NCBI GenBank assembly: GCA_964611125.1
Contig: CAZSZO010000004.1
Span: 73,021 to 137,020 of the forward strand
From: JAEUIX01 sp964611125
GTDB lineage: Bacteria; Planctomycetota; Phycisphaerae; Phycisphaerales; UBA1924
Reading direction: 5' to 3'
DNA length: 64,000 nucleotides
Positions within the stretch are counted from its first letter, which is position 1, and every line of letters begins with the position of its first letter. The notes beneath the pieces were generated by a model. It had not been told where the DNA came from and did not search any database. It was given only the letters and a program-made list of their open reading frames with translations. This document shows, piece by piece, positions 33,078-41,052 of this stretch. Made by a program: the position numbers and the translations under genes.

Positions 33078-34069
33078 TCGTCTTCCTCGTCTTCGCCTTC
33101 CGGGCCTTCCAGCTCCTTGCGGTAGGAGACGACCGTCTCGTCAATGGCGAGCTCCGGCGGAGTGTACTTGAATGAGCTCACCAGCTTCTTGAACTTCCCG
33201 CCCTCGGTGAGCACGCCCCCCTCGAAGAGGTACTGAAGGTCCAGGAGCTCGCGCGTCTCCTTGCTCAGCATGCCCGCCATCTTCAGCATGGTCCACGACG
33301 CCGCCTCGATCTGCAGCGTTCCCCGGCCCGCCCGCTCGGCCACCAGGCGCAGGAACTGCTCCTGCTTGGGAAAGATGATCCCCGGGAAGTTCACAACCTC
33401 AAACGGCGCAAACTTCGACCGCATCAGCGCCAGGTCGATGATCCCGCGCGCGTAATCGGGGGCGTAGGTCCATTGGTGAGGCGCCGTGAGCCGCCCCAGG
33501 AACTTGATGGGCTTCTTGGCGACCGCCGCGGCGAAGATCCGCTCGGTGAACACGTTGCGGATGGTTGGCCCGAAGGCGTGGGCCGCGCGCACGTTGAGCA
33601 CCTGCAGCCGCCCGCCCGACTTCTCCGCCGCTTCGCGCAGCATCCGCTCGGTGTCGGCCCGGATCACGCCCTTCTTGCAGCACGGCTGGTTCGGCGCGTC
33701 GTCCTTGTACTGCGTTTTGCTCGCGGGGCCCAGCGGGTAGAGCGTGCCCGGCGTCACGATCGCCGCGCCCGCGTTCTTGGCGGCGTTGATCACCGCCTGC
33801 GTGGCCCGCGGGAACTCGCTCTCCCAGCGCGAGAACGGGAAGTTGACCCCGAAAAAGATGACATCCACCTCCTTGAGCGCCGGCGTCAGGGTCGACTCGT
33901 CGAAAATGTCCCCCTTCACCAGTTCCGCCCGCCGCCGATCCGGGAACCGCAGGGCCGCCTTCTCGGGGTCGCGCGTGAGGATCCGCACCGGCTCGCGCCG
34001 GCGCGTCAATTCAAGTGCGACGGCTCCGCCGATGCCGCCTGTGGCGCCGATGACCAGGGTGGTGAACAT
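33074..34069 (-). CDS. NAD(P)-binding Rossmann-fold protein (NmrA/SDR-like epimerase)
   Basis: A 331-residue atypical short-chain dehydrogenase. The cofactor motif GATGGIGGAVALEL is at residues 7-20, followed by RILTRDPEKA (Arg likely selecting NADP) and VKGDIFDESTL. VNVRAAHAFGPTIRNVFTERI and HQWTYAPDYARGIIDLAL are typical of the extended SDR/NmrA group; no standard YxxxK is visible, so catalysis is uncertain. An acidic tail (EGPEGEDEEDE) ends the protein. It is the first gene of a unit with lptD and argJ (4-nt overlaps), which suggests expression together but not a common pathway. The frame is open far upstream; the ATG at 34069 is chosen as it directly precedes the Rossmann motif. Confidence 0.8.
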   Translation of the reverse strand: MFTTLVIGATGGIGGAVALELTRRREPVRILTRDPEKAALRFPDRRRAELVKGDIFDESTLTPALKEVDVIFFGVNFPFSRWESEFPRATQAVINAAKNAGAAIVTPGTLYPLGPASKTQYKDDAPNQPCCKKGVIRADTERMLREAAEKSGGRLQVLNVRAAHAFGPTIRNVFTERIFAAAVAKKPIKFLGRLTAPHQWTYAPDYARGIIDLALMRSKFAPFEVVNFPGIIFPKQEQFLRLVAERAGRGTLQIEAASWTMLKMAGMLSKETRELLDLQYLFEGGVLTEGGKFKKLVSSFKYTPPELAIDETVVSYRKELEGPEGEDEEDE

Positions 34070-34078
34070 GTGGGGTGA

Positions 34079-34084
34079 AAGATA
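34079..34084 (-). promoter_or_regulatory. -10 element TATCTT, possible leaderless start
   Basis: TATCTT ends 9 nt before the ATG at 34069, at the edge of the usual spacing. No Shine-Dalgarno. Confidence 0.35.
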
Positions 34085-34134
34085 GCAGAGACCCCAGCCC
34101 CGCGTAGGCCCGCTCCCGGGCGTGACGAACCGCC

Positions 34135-35910
34135 CTACGCCGGTCCCAGGTCGATCAGCTCCGGCTCGACGCTCACCCGTCCCGACCAGGTCGAGATCGC
34201 CGGGCGCACCACCAGGTTCACCCTGGCCCCGCGCACCAACTGCTCGCGCCGCGCGCCCCAGTTCCACGCCACCACCCGCATGATCCGCTCGCCCTGCCGC
34301 ACGTTCAGCGCCAGGTGCTGCCCCGCCGTGCCCAGCGGCGTCGGCGGCCCGTCGATCGCCGCCCCGGGAATCATGACGTTCACCGGCGGGTTCCCCCGGC
34401 CGAAGGGCTCGAGCGCCTCCAGCGCGCGCACACAACCGACGCTCAGCTGCGCCAGCGACGCCGAGACATCGACGGTGAGCGACGGCGTGAGCTGCTCGAC
34501 GGTGATCGCCTCTCCCGCCGCGGCGATGAACCGGTCCGCGAACGCCTCCAGCCGCTCATCGGCCACCTGCAGCCCCGCGGCCATGTCGTGCCCGCCGAAC
34601 TTGGTCAGCAGCTCGGCGCACCGCTCGAGGGCGCCGTGCAGGTTGAACCCGTCAATCGACCGTCCCGAGCCGTGCGCGTGCCCATCGCGCTGCGCCATCA
34701 GGATGGCCGGCCGCCCGTACCGCTCAACCAGGCGCGAGCAGACGATCCCCACCACCCCGGCGTGCCAGCGCGGGTCGGCCAGCACGATGGCCCGTCGATC
34801 GTCGCCGGTCATCCCCGCGGCCTCGGCCTTCTCGCACGCCTGCGCGAAGATCTCGCGCTCCACCGCCCGCCGGTCGTTGTTGAGCTGCGTCAGGTCGCGG
34901 GCGATCTCCGCGGCGCGGGCCCCGCGGGCGAGGGTGAACAGCTCCACCGCTTCGCGGGCGTGCGCCATGCGCCCGCAGGCGTTCAGGCGCGGCGCCAGCT
35001 TGAAGCCCACGTCCGCCGCGTCGACCTTCTCGCCCGACAGGCCCGCGGCCTCGACCAGGGCCCGCAGCCCCTCCAGCGGCGAGTGCTTGATGCGGGCCAG
35101 GCCGAAGCGGGCGATGATCCGGTTCTCGCCCACCAGGGGCACCACATCGGCGATCGAGCCCAGGGCCGCGAAGGCGAGGAGCTCCACCAGCAGGCCCCGC
35201 ACCTGGGGTGAGGCCCGCTGTCCGCCGCTCTCCATCGTGGCCAGCCGCCACGCCAGCTTGAAGGCCACGCCGGCCCCGCACAGGTCGCCGAAGGGGTAGC
35301 GCGAATCCGGCCGGCGCGGGTGCACCACCGCAAAGGCCGCCGGCAGGTCTTCCATGCGGCTGGGCGGGTTGTGGTGGTCGGTGATGATGAGGTCCACCCC
35401 CGCCCGGCGGGCCGCGAGGGCTGGGGCCACCGCCGTCACCCCGCAGTCGACCGACACGATCACCCGGGCCCCCTCGCTCGCCAGCGTCTCGATCGCCTGG
35501 GTGTTGAGGCCGTAGCCCTCCTCCAACCGGTGGGGGACATAGGTGGTCACCCGGGCCTGCGGGGCCAGCGCCGTCAGGATCGCGAAGAGGATCGCCGACG
35601 CCGTAATCCCATCGGCGTCGTAATCACCATAGATCACGATGGGTTCCCGCGCCCGCGCCGCATCGAGCAGGCGGCGGGCGGCTTTGTCCATATCCGGTAT
35701 CAGCGACGGATCGTGCAGATCGGTCAGCTTGGGGTCCAGAAACGCGGGTGCGCTCAGATCATCCACCCCCCGGAATCGGAGCACCCGGCTGGCCAACGGC
35801 TCTTCGCTCATGGCGTCCGATTCGGCCGCCCGCAGGCTCCAGCGGCGGGTGAGCCCGCGCAGCCCGCCCGCGGCCGCACATCGGCCCGGGGCGGGGATCT
35901 CAACAACCAC
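34135..35910 (-). CDS. recJ: Single-stranded-DNA-specific exonuclease RecJ
   Basis: 5'-3' exonuclease in recombination and mismatch repair; DHH/DHHA1 family. Predicted 591 residues. Motifs: IVIYGDYDADGITASAI (motif I), VIVSVDCGVTA, LIITDHHNPPS (DHH motif), and the DHHA1 GGHDMAAGL preceded by SGRSIDGFNLHGAL. All the metal-binding Asp/His residues are seen. The N-terminal GLRGLTRRWSL matches the usual RRW opening of RecJ, so the ATG at SEEPLASRV is too far downstream. A GTG at 35910 is the best start; a TTG at 35988 is possible but adds no homologous sequence. The OB-like C-terminus (VVAWNWGARREQLVRGARVNLVVRP) is intact. It is divergent from the cobalamin adenosyltransferase. Confidence 0.92.
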   Translation of the reverse strand: MVVEIPAPGRCAAAGGLRGLTRRWSLRAAESDAMSEEPLASRVLRFRGVDDLSAPAFLDPKLTDLHDPSLIPDMDKAARRLLDAARAREPIVIYGDYDADGITASAILFAILTALAPQARVTTYVPHRLEEGYGLNTQAIETLASEGARVIVSVDCGVTAVAPALAARRAGVDLIITDHHNPPSRMEDLPAAFAVVHPRRPDSRYPFGDLCGAGVAFKLAWRLATMESGGQRASPQVRGLLVELLAFAALGSIADVVPLVGENRIIARFGLARIKHSPLEGLRALVEAAGLSGEKVDAADVGFKLAPRLNACGRMAHAREAVELFTLARGARAAEIARDLTQLNNDRRAVEREIFAQACEKAEAAGMTGDDRRAIVLADPRWHAGVVGIVCSRLVERYGRPAILMAQRDGHAHGSGRSIDGFNLHGALERCAELLTKFGGHDMAAGLQVADERLEAFADRFIAAAGEAITVEQLTPSLTVDVSASLAQLSVGCVRALEALEPFGRGNPPVNVMIPGAAIDGPPTPLGTAGQHLALNVRQGERIMRVVAWNWGARREQLVRGARVNLVVRPAISTWSGRVSVEPELIDLGPA

Positions 35911-36082
35911 GGCGCGCGCAGGCCCGTTGCTCCCTCCGCGATAGGATGGTCCGTTCGGGGTCGAGATGGTCGCATCGGCGTCAAGCAACGCCCGGCCTCC
36001 TTGCCTGCTCCGAAGAGTCGGCCCGTCGCATCACCCACCCGCGCCGCCGGATCCTCCGGCATCACTTCGCAGGATAGCCAGG

Positions 36083-36685
36083 ATGGTCAAGCTCAATCGG
36101 ATTTACACCAAGACTGGCGACACCGGCTCCACCGGCCTGGGCGACGGCCGCCGGGTGGCCAAGGACGACGCCCGCGTCGAGGCCTACGGCGCGGTCGACG
36201 AAGCCAACGCCGCGCTCGGGCTGTGCGCAACCATCGCGTTCGCCGCGCCGCCGGGCTCGCTGGTCGCCCGGCTGGCTGAGCTGCTGCGGGCGGCGCAGCA
36301 CGACCTCTTCGACTGCGGGGCCGATCTGTGCTGCCCCATTCAAGCGGGAGAGAAGACCGACGCACGCTTGCGCGTCCTCCCCGCCCAGACTCACCGTCTC
36401 GAACGAGCCATCGATGAGTTCAACGAGCCGCTCAAATCGCTCGATTCGTTCGTGCTCCCGGGCGGAAGCCAACTCGCCGCCGCGCTGCACGTGGCTCGCA
36501 CCGTCGCCCGCCGGGCCGAGCGGCGGGTGGTCACGCTGCACAGCGCCGATCCGGCCGCCACCAACCCCGAGACGATCCGGTATCTGAACCGGCTCAGCGA
36601 CCTGTTGTTCGTCCTCTCCCGCGTCGCCAACGACCACGGTGCGGGCGACATCCTGTGGAAGCCTGGCGCCAATCGACCGGCCTGA
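36083..36685 (+). CDS. PduO-type cob(I)alamin adenosyltransferase
   Basis: Transfers adenosyl from ATP to cob(I)alamin to make coenzyme B12. The 200-residue five-helix protein shows the P-loop-like N-terminal motif YTKTGDTGSTGLGDGRRV (about 7-24), EAYGAVDEANAALGLC, and the C-terminal helix HVARTVARRAERRVVTL followed by NRLSDLLFVLSRVAN; these are the family ATP and cobalamin contact regions. AGGA precedes the ATG at 36083; an upstream frame (to 35966) is the recJ leader. No B12-dependent mutase or diol dehydratase is in the window. Its 3' part borders the phosphatase gene by 86 nt. Confidence 0.93.
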   Translation: MVKLNRIYTKTGDTGSTGLGDGRRVAKDDARVEAYGAVDEANAALGLCATIAFAAPPGSLVARLAELLRAAQHDLFDCGADLCCPIQAGEKTDARLRVLPAQTHRLERAIDEFNEPLKSLDSFVLPGGSQLAAALHVARTVARRAERRVVTLHSADPAATNPETIRYLNRLSDLLFVLSRVANDHGAGDILWKPGANRPA

Positions 36686-36771
36686 TTCGCCGGCGGCCTG
36701 CCAGCCAAGTAGGCCAGCCAATCCGGACGGGAATCCTGACACCTCTTCGCCCGTTCGGCCAACACTCCTCC

Positions 36772-38334
36772 ATGACCAGCGTGGCCTTCACATCCGACTT
36801 CCACCAGGCCTTCAAGCAGCAGACCTCGCGTCTGCTCCGTGAGCGGTTCCTGTGGTTCGCCGGCATCTTTGCGCTCGTCTCGCTGGTGTGGCTCGTGGGT
36901 TCGCTGGCCTTCCAGTTGGTGATGCCGCTGCTGGTCGTCGCCCCCCCGCAGCTTTCTCAGGTCACCGCCGCGGCCGCGGTGGGCATGGTCCAGTCGGGGC
37001 TCGACGTGCTCTGCTACGGGCTGGTCTTCGCATACGCGCTGCGCCGGACCATTCCCGACGCCAAACTGCTCCGCCTCAGCCAGGCGGTCATCGTCCTCGA
37101 TGGCTGCTATAGCCTGCTCCTCAGCTTCGCTGCGCTCCACTGGAGCGGTTGGCAGATGTGGACCATGCTGCTGCCGCATGTCCTCGCGGCCAGCTTTCTG
37201 CCCTGGACGCCCGGCCAAGCTCTGCGGCCGATAGCGCCGATCCTGATCCTGAACGCTGTTTTGGCCGTGCTCTCGGGCCTGATGGATCCCCAGAACGTCG
37301 TGTGGAGCGGACGGTTCGTGAGCATCGTGCTCTCAGCGCTGGCCCCGCTCCCGGGGATCGCCATCGCCGCGCTCAAGCACGACAGCCGGGTGCGCAGCTT
37401 CAAGTTCGAGTTTCTTGAGAGCCGCTACGGCCAGATCCGTCGCGAGCTGACTGACGCGCGGAAGATCCACGAATCGCTCTTCCCGGTCGCCGGGTCACGC
37501 GGATCGGTCCGCTTCGACTACCGGTACCAGCCCATGCGCCTGATCGGCGGCGATTACCTCTACGCCCGCTTTGACGAGGGTCGCGGATCAGGCGACCCCG
37601 CCCTGACGCTCCTGCTGCTCGATGTCACCGGGCACGGCGTCGCCGCGGCCCTCACAGTCAACCGGCTCTACGGCGAGGTGGAGCGGCTGTTCGGCGAGAA
37701 CCCCGATATCGGCCCGGGCGAAGTCATCGCCGCCCTCAATCGTTACGTCTATCACACCCTGGCGAACCACGCGCTCTATGTGACGGCGATCTGCGCCCGC
37801 ATCGACCCGGCCGCCGACACGCTGGAGTACGCCAGCGCGGGCCACCCCCCGGCGTTCCTGCGCGCCGTGGACGGCACCATCGACGACCTGCCCTCGACCA
37901 CCTTCCTGCTCGGGGCCGTGCGTGACAACGAGTTCGAGCCCGCCCCCGAGCGCCGCCAGTTCGTTCGCGGCGACACGCTGATCCTGTACACCGATGGCGC
38001 CATGGAGGCGGCCGACGAGCATGGGCGTCAGCTCGGGGTGACCGGGCTGCAGCGGGCCATCGCGTCGTGCGGCAGCATCAACGCGGGGGAATGGCCGGGG
38101 CTGATCCTCACCGCGGTCGACCGCCACCGCTCAGGCCCCCCGGCTGATGACACGCTGGTGGTCGAGATCGCCCGCCTGATCGTCTCGGATGAGCGTCGGA
38201 GCGACCCGAGCCACGTTTCCCAGGCCCCGCCCTCACCGCCGCCCCCGGCCTATGCCCGCTCCCGCGACGGCGCCGGGCGCACGGCCAGTTCGCCCTTCGC
38301 CAGTGACACCCGAACGCCGGGCCAGGTGAATTGA
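36772..38334 (+). CDS. Membrane-bound SpoIIE-type serine phosphatase
   Basis: A 520-residue protein with an N-terminal membrane domain of about six helices (about 25-200) and a PP2C/SpoIIE phosphatase domain from about 235. Metal-binding motifs are present: RLIGGDYLYARF, LLLDVTGHGVAAAL, and LYTDGAMEAADEHG. PADDTLVVEI ends the domain. Such phosphatases usually act on anti-sigma-factor antagonists in partner-switching pathways; no STAS or kinase gene is adjacent. The last 28 or so residues (from SDERRSDPS to the end, Pro/Ser/Arg-rich) run over the 3' end of convergent tilS by 85 nt and are probably a recent extension beyond the ancestral stop. The ATG at 36772 lacks a clear ribosome binding site. 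Confidence 0.86.
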   Translation: MTSVAFTSDFHQAFKQQTSRLLRERFLWFAGIFALVSLVWLVGSLAFQLVMPLLVVAPPQLSQVTAAAAVGMVQSGLDVLCYGLVFAYALRRTIPDAKLLRLSQAVIVLDGCYSLLLSFAALHWSGWQMWTMLLPHVLAASFLPWTPGQALRPIAPILILNAVLAVLSGLMDPQNVVWSGRFVSIVLSALAPLPGIAIAALKHDSRVRSFKFEFLESRYGQIRRELTDARKIHESLFPVAGSRGSVRFDYRYQPMRLIGGDYLYARFDEGRGSGDPALTLLLLDVTGHGVAAALTVNRLYGEVERLFGENPDIGPGEVIAALNRYVYHTLANHALYVTAICARIDPAADTLEYASAGHPPAFLRAVDGTIDDLPSTTFLLGAVRDNEFEPAPERRQFVRGDTLILYTDGAMEAADEHGRQLGVTGLQRAIASCGSINAGEWPGLILTAVDRHRSGPPADDTLVVEIARLIVSDERRSDPSHVSQAPPSPPPPAYARSRDGAGRTASSPFASDTRTPGQVN

Positions 38335-39374
38335 CCTGAAGCGTTGGCGGGGCGCTTCAGCCGATCGACCACCGCCCACAGATGGTCGCTGGAGAGCCGC
38401 CCGGCCCAGCGCCCGCCGGTCACGTCACTATGAGCCCGTTGCAGCAGGCGGGCCAGCACCGCCTCCTGCTCATCGCGCAGGTCGCTGAGCCGCCAGCCCA
38501 GGCCGGGTCGACCGCTTCGGCCCGCAAGGTTGATCCGCTGCGCCCAGCGCCGGTCGCAGGCGCTCTCAAGCAGCTCGTGAATGGACGTAAACACCCGCGC
38601 CAGCCGGGCCGCACGCGCCGCGGCATCCGGTCGCCAGGCCAGCAGCCCGGGCAACACCTGCCGACGCAACCGGCTGCGGAGCCGGGAAACGTCCGCGTTG
38701 GTCGCGTCCTCGCGCCAGACAAAGCCAGCCTGGCGACACAGCTGCCGGAGGTCGTCGGGGGAAACCCCCAGCGCGGGCCGGATGAGCGTCACGCTCGCCG
38801 GCCCGGACGTACGGCCGTCGCTGCTCAGCGGGCGGGCGTGCGCCACGCCGCGCAGCCCGGCGGGCCCGCTCCCGCGCAGCAGGGCCATCATGACGGTCTC
38901 CAGCTGATCGTGGGCGTGGTGGGCGGTCGCCACGAACCCCGCCCCGTGAGCCCGCGCGATATCGAGCAGCGCTGCGTACCGGGCCCGGCGCAGCGCCGCC
39001 TCCTGGTTCCCCTTCACCCCGCGGGCCCGCGCCTGGCCTTCCGCGAATGGCAAACCCAGCTCGCCCGCCAGCGCCCGCACCGCATCGCGGTCGGCCAGAG
39101 CCTCGGCCGCCGGGCGTGCATCATGCACGACGTGGGCCACGATCAGCTGTCGCCGCGCGGCGTCCCCGCCCGCCGCCAGCGCCAGCGCCAGCCCGGAGGA
39201 ATCCGCCCCGCCGCTGCACGCAAGCACCGTCAGCGCCCCGCCCCCCCGCCGGGTCCGCCCCGCCGGAGTCGTCAAGGCCCGCCACTCGGCCAGCATCGCG
39301 GCGCAGGCCGGGTCGCGCCGATTCACGCCCGGCAGCCCAGAGGTTCGGGGGCGAGACCGCCCGACTGGAGTCAT
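38250..39374 (-). CDS. tilS: tRNA(Ile)-lysidine synthetase
   Basis: Converts C34 of the AUA-reading tRNA-Ile to lysidine. A 374-residue PP-loop ATPase. The ACSGGADSSGLALAL motif (P-loop SGGxDS) lies near residues 48-62; HHAHDQLETVMMALLRGSG supplies the next conserved His/Asp/Glu, and RPALGVSPDDLRQLCRQAGFVWREDATNAD the region that holds the substrate. Residues from about 270 form the less conserved helical domain. ATG at 39374 has TACCCT 6 nt upstream. The stop lies inside the phosphatase gene that converges on it. Essential in nearly all bacteria. Confidence 0.93.
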   Translation of the reverse strand: MTPVGRSRPRTSGLPGVNRRDPACAAMLAEWRALTTPAGRTRRGGGALTVLACSGGADSSGLALALAAGGDAARRQLIVAHVVHDARPAAEALADRDAVRALAGELGLPFAEGQARARGVKGNQEAALRRARYAALLDIARAHGAGFVATAHHAHDQLETVMMALLRGSGPAGLRGVAHARPLSSDGRTSGPASVTLIRPALGVSPDDLRQLCRQAGFVWREDATNADVSRLRSRLRRQVLPGLLAWRPDAAARAARLARVFTSIHELLESACDRRWAQRINLAGRSGRPGLGWRLSDLRDEQEAVLARLLQRAHSDVTGGRWAGRLSSDHLWAVVDRLKRPANASGQFTWPGVRVSLAKGELAVRPAPSRERA

Positions 39375-39380
39375 GCCGGA

Positions 39381-39386
39381 AGGGTA
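39381..39386 (-). promoter_or_regulatory. -10 element TACCCT, possible leaderless start of tilS
   Basis: TACCCT ends 6 nt before the ATG at 39374. Only the T, A and last T fit the consensus. Confidence 0.35.
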
Positions 39387-39418
39387 CTGGCGTCGATAGA
39401 GGAGAGGCCCAGGGGGGC

Positions 39419-39471
39419 GAAGCTTGGTGGGCGAAGTTGGCGGGTGAAGTTGGCGGGTGAAGTTGGTGGGC
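39419..39471 (+). repeat. Four tandem 13-14-nt repeats
   Basis: One 14-nt unit (GAAGCTTGGTGGGC), then three 13-nt units: GAAGTTGGCGGGT twice and GAAGTTGGTGGGC. Lies in the 153-nt divergent gap between tilS and the HTH-tailed membrane protein, upstream of the tilS -10. May be a slippage product or a binding array. Confidence 0.85.
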
Positions 39472-39527
39472 GGCGTTCGCCCTCCGGCCGCCTCTGGACC
39501 CCTTGGATCTTGCCCCCCATACACCGG

Positions 39528-40109
39528 ATGCTCAATCTTCTAAGGGAATCAACGCCGAGCCTGGGGATTCCCAACTGGGGGGTGTCGCTCCTCGGGCTGG
39601 CGGGGCTGGGTTTCATCGCGTTCTCGATCATCCGCCACTCCCGCCGGCTGGCCCGGGCCGCGGAAGAGACGCCCGATTCGAGCCCGCAGCGGCACTGGCT
39701 GTGGTCCCGCCTCCGGGCCACGCGGGCTGGCGGGCTGGATTCGGCCACGCAGGCCGTCATCACCCAACTGGAAGGCAAGATTGCCCGCCTGGAATCGCTG
39801 ATCACCGCTGCCGATGAGCGGATTGTCGAACTCCGGCGCCTGGCCTCCGGCCCATCGCCCGGCGCCCCGGGCCGATCGCTTTCCCACGCTCATCGCGGTC
39901 GGTCCCAGCCCGGCCGCCCTGGGGCCGGAGGCTCTGGTGGCGGTGGCGGGGGGGGTGGGGGGAGTGGGGGAGTGCTGGTGGACGGATCGGACGCCCCGTC
40001 GCGCCGCATCTGCGAGCTGGCCGATGAGGGCTGCTCCCCGCAGGAGATCGCCGAGGCGACGGGCCATTCGGTGAGCGAGATCAACCTGGTGCTGGCGCTG
40101 CGGGGCTGA
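39528..40109 (+). CDS. Membrane protein with coiled coil and C-terminal HTH
   Basis: A 193-residue protein. One N-terminal transmembrane helix (about 16-36, WGVSLLGLAGLGFIAFSII), a coiled coil (about 72-105, AVITQLEGKIARLESLITAADERIVELRRL), a Gly-rich linker encoded by long G runs, and a C-terminal helix-turn-helix of the sigma-region-4/LuxR style (RRICELADEGCSPQEIAEATGHSVSEINLVL). The design recalls small planctomycete membrane proteins of the DUF2802/DUF6115 kind. The HTH may bind DNA or another protein, with the chain held at the membrane. The frame is open far upstream but is antisense to tilS; ATG at 39528 is the only sensible start. No function assigned. Confidence 0.72.
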   Translation: MLNLLRESTPSLGIPNWGVSLLGLAGLGFIAFSIIRHSRRLARAAEETPDSSPQRHWLWSRLRATRAGGLDSATQAVITQLEGKIARLESLITAADERIVELRRLASGPSPGAPGRSLSHAHRGRSQPGRPGAGGSGGGGGGGGGSGGVLVDGSDAPSRRICELADEGCSPQEIAEATGHSVSEINLVLALRG

Positions 40110-40215
40110 GCATCTACGAGTGAGCGTCCCGGGCCGCGTTACCGCCCGTCACCGCTAGGCCCGTAACCACCCGGCCGTCACCCCCGGCCGGTCGCGGGCG
40201 TACGCTCCGGACGTC

Positions 40216-40289
40216 GTCCCGGTAGCTCAGTTGGATAGAGCGACGGTCTTCGAAACCGTAGGTCGTGCGTTCGAGCCGCACCCGGGGCA
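40216..40289 (+). tRNA. tRNA-Arg (anticodon TCG)
   Basis: 74 nt, acceptor GTCCCGG/CCGGGGC (one U-G), discriminator A, no encoded CCA. Anticodon stem ACGGT/ACCGT with loop CTTCGAA gives TCG (reads CGA, and CGN by wobble). T arm GTGCG-TTCGAGC-CGCAC; D arm has AGCTCAGTTGGATAGAGC. Confidence 0.95.
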
Positions 40290-40332
40290 GTGAACGCGTC
40301 GGGCCGCTGTCTCGCGCCCCGCGCCCGCGCCC

Positions 40333-41052
40333 TCACCCCTGAACCGGCTGCCGCCGCCGGCGGGGCGGGCGGATCTGGAACGGTTCCAGCTCCGGCGGGA
40401 TCCCCTTGATCCCGCGTCTCTTGGCCTTGGCCACGGCGTACCACAGGCTCTCGTGCATGCGGTGCAGCACGGCCTCAGTCACGTTCAGGCCTTCCCGCTG
40501 CATCGACGCGATCGCCCACGCCCAGGCGTGGTACTCCTCCAGGCAGCGCGGCTTGTACCGGTCGAAGCCGATGGCGTGGTGGCCGATTTCGTGCAGGAAG
40601 ACCGCCGCGGACATCGGGCCCTTGGGCCGGGGCGCCTCGATGAGCCGCTTGCGCGAGCCATCGGTATAGCGCAGCTCCCACGCCATCCCCGACATGCTCG
40701 AGCGCCAGCGCCGCACGCGCACGCCGTAGCGGGTCAGCATCTCCCGGGTCACCCGGTCGTAGCGGTCCTGGGCCGATTCCGCCGGGGTGTCGCCGCTGGA
40801 GGCCGGCGCCGTGTCGCCCATGGGGGCCGCGGCGGGGGCGGGGGCCTCGGGCGGACTGTCAAATCGACCATCGCGTGCGGGGTGCTTGCGCCGGGCGGGG
40901 CCGGGCCGCTTGCGGGCGGTCACCTGGGGTATTGGCGCCGGAGGCGGAGGCGGCGGCGCCAGGTTGATGGGCGCCGCCGGCGGCCGCTTGCCGCGCAGGC
41001 GGTCCACCATCGGGGTGACGACCGGCTCGATCAGATCCCACAACGTCAGCAC
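40333..41052 (-). CDS. Unrecognised protein with HEIGHH metalloprotease-like motif
   Basis: A 239-residue protein with an N-terminal Pro/Ala-rich, probably disordered segment (about 20-95, including a run of Ps) and a conserved-looking C-terminal domain. FLHEIGHHAIG (about residues 150-160) fits the HExxH zinc motif, followed by RCLEEYHAWAWAIASMQREG, where the EE/H residues may give a third ligand as in gluzincin-type small peptidases. YTDGSRKRLIEAPRPKG lies before it, and a basic tail follows. No signal peptide. The GTG at 41052 overlaps the fmt stop by 7 nt (GTGCTGA), so it is coupled to fmt. Activity is unproven. Confidence 0.68.
   Translation of the reverse strand: MLTLWDLIEPVVTPMVDRLRGKRPPAAPINLAPPPPPPAPIPQVTARKRPGPARRKHPARDGRFDSPPEAPAPAAAPMGDTAPASSGDTPAESAQDRYDRVTREMLTRYGVRVRRWRSSMSGMAWELRYTDGSRKRLIEAPRPKGPMSAAVFLHEIGHHAIGFDRYKPRCLEEYHAWAWAIASMQREGLNVTEAVLHRMHESLWYAVAKAKRRGIKGIPPELEPFQIRPPRRRRQPVQG

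Noticed and set aside
39419..39471. Possible CRISPR-like array
   Set aside because: Repeats are 13-14 nt and directly adjacent with no spacers, so it is a simple tandem repeat.
39930..39975. G-run array in the HTH membrane protein as a regulatory quadruplex
   Set aside because: It codes for a Gly-rich linker in frame, which is enough to explain the runs.
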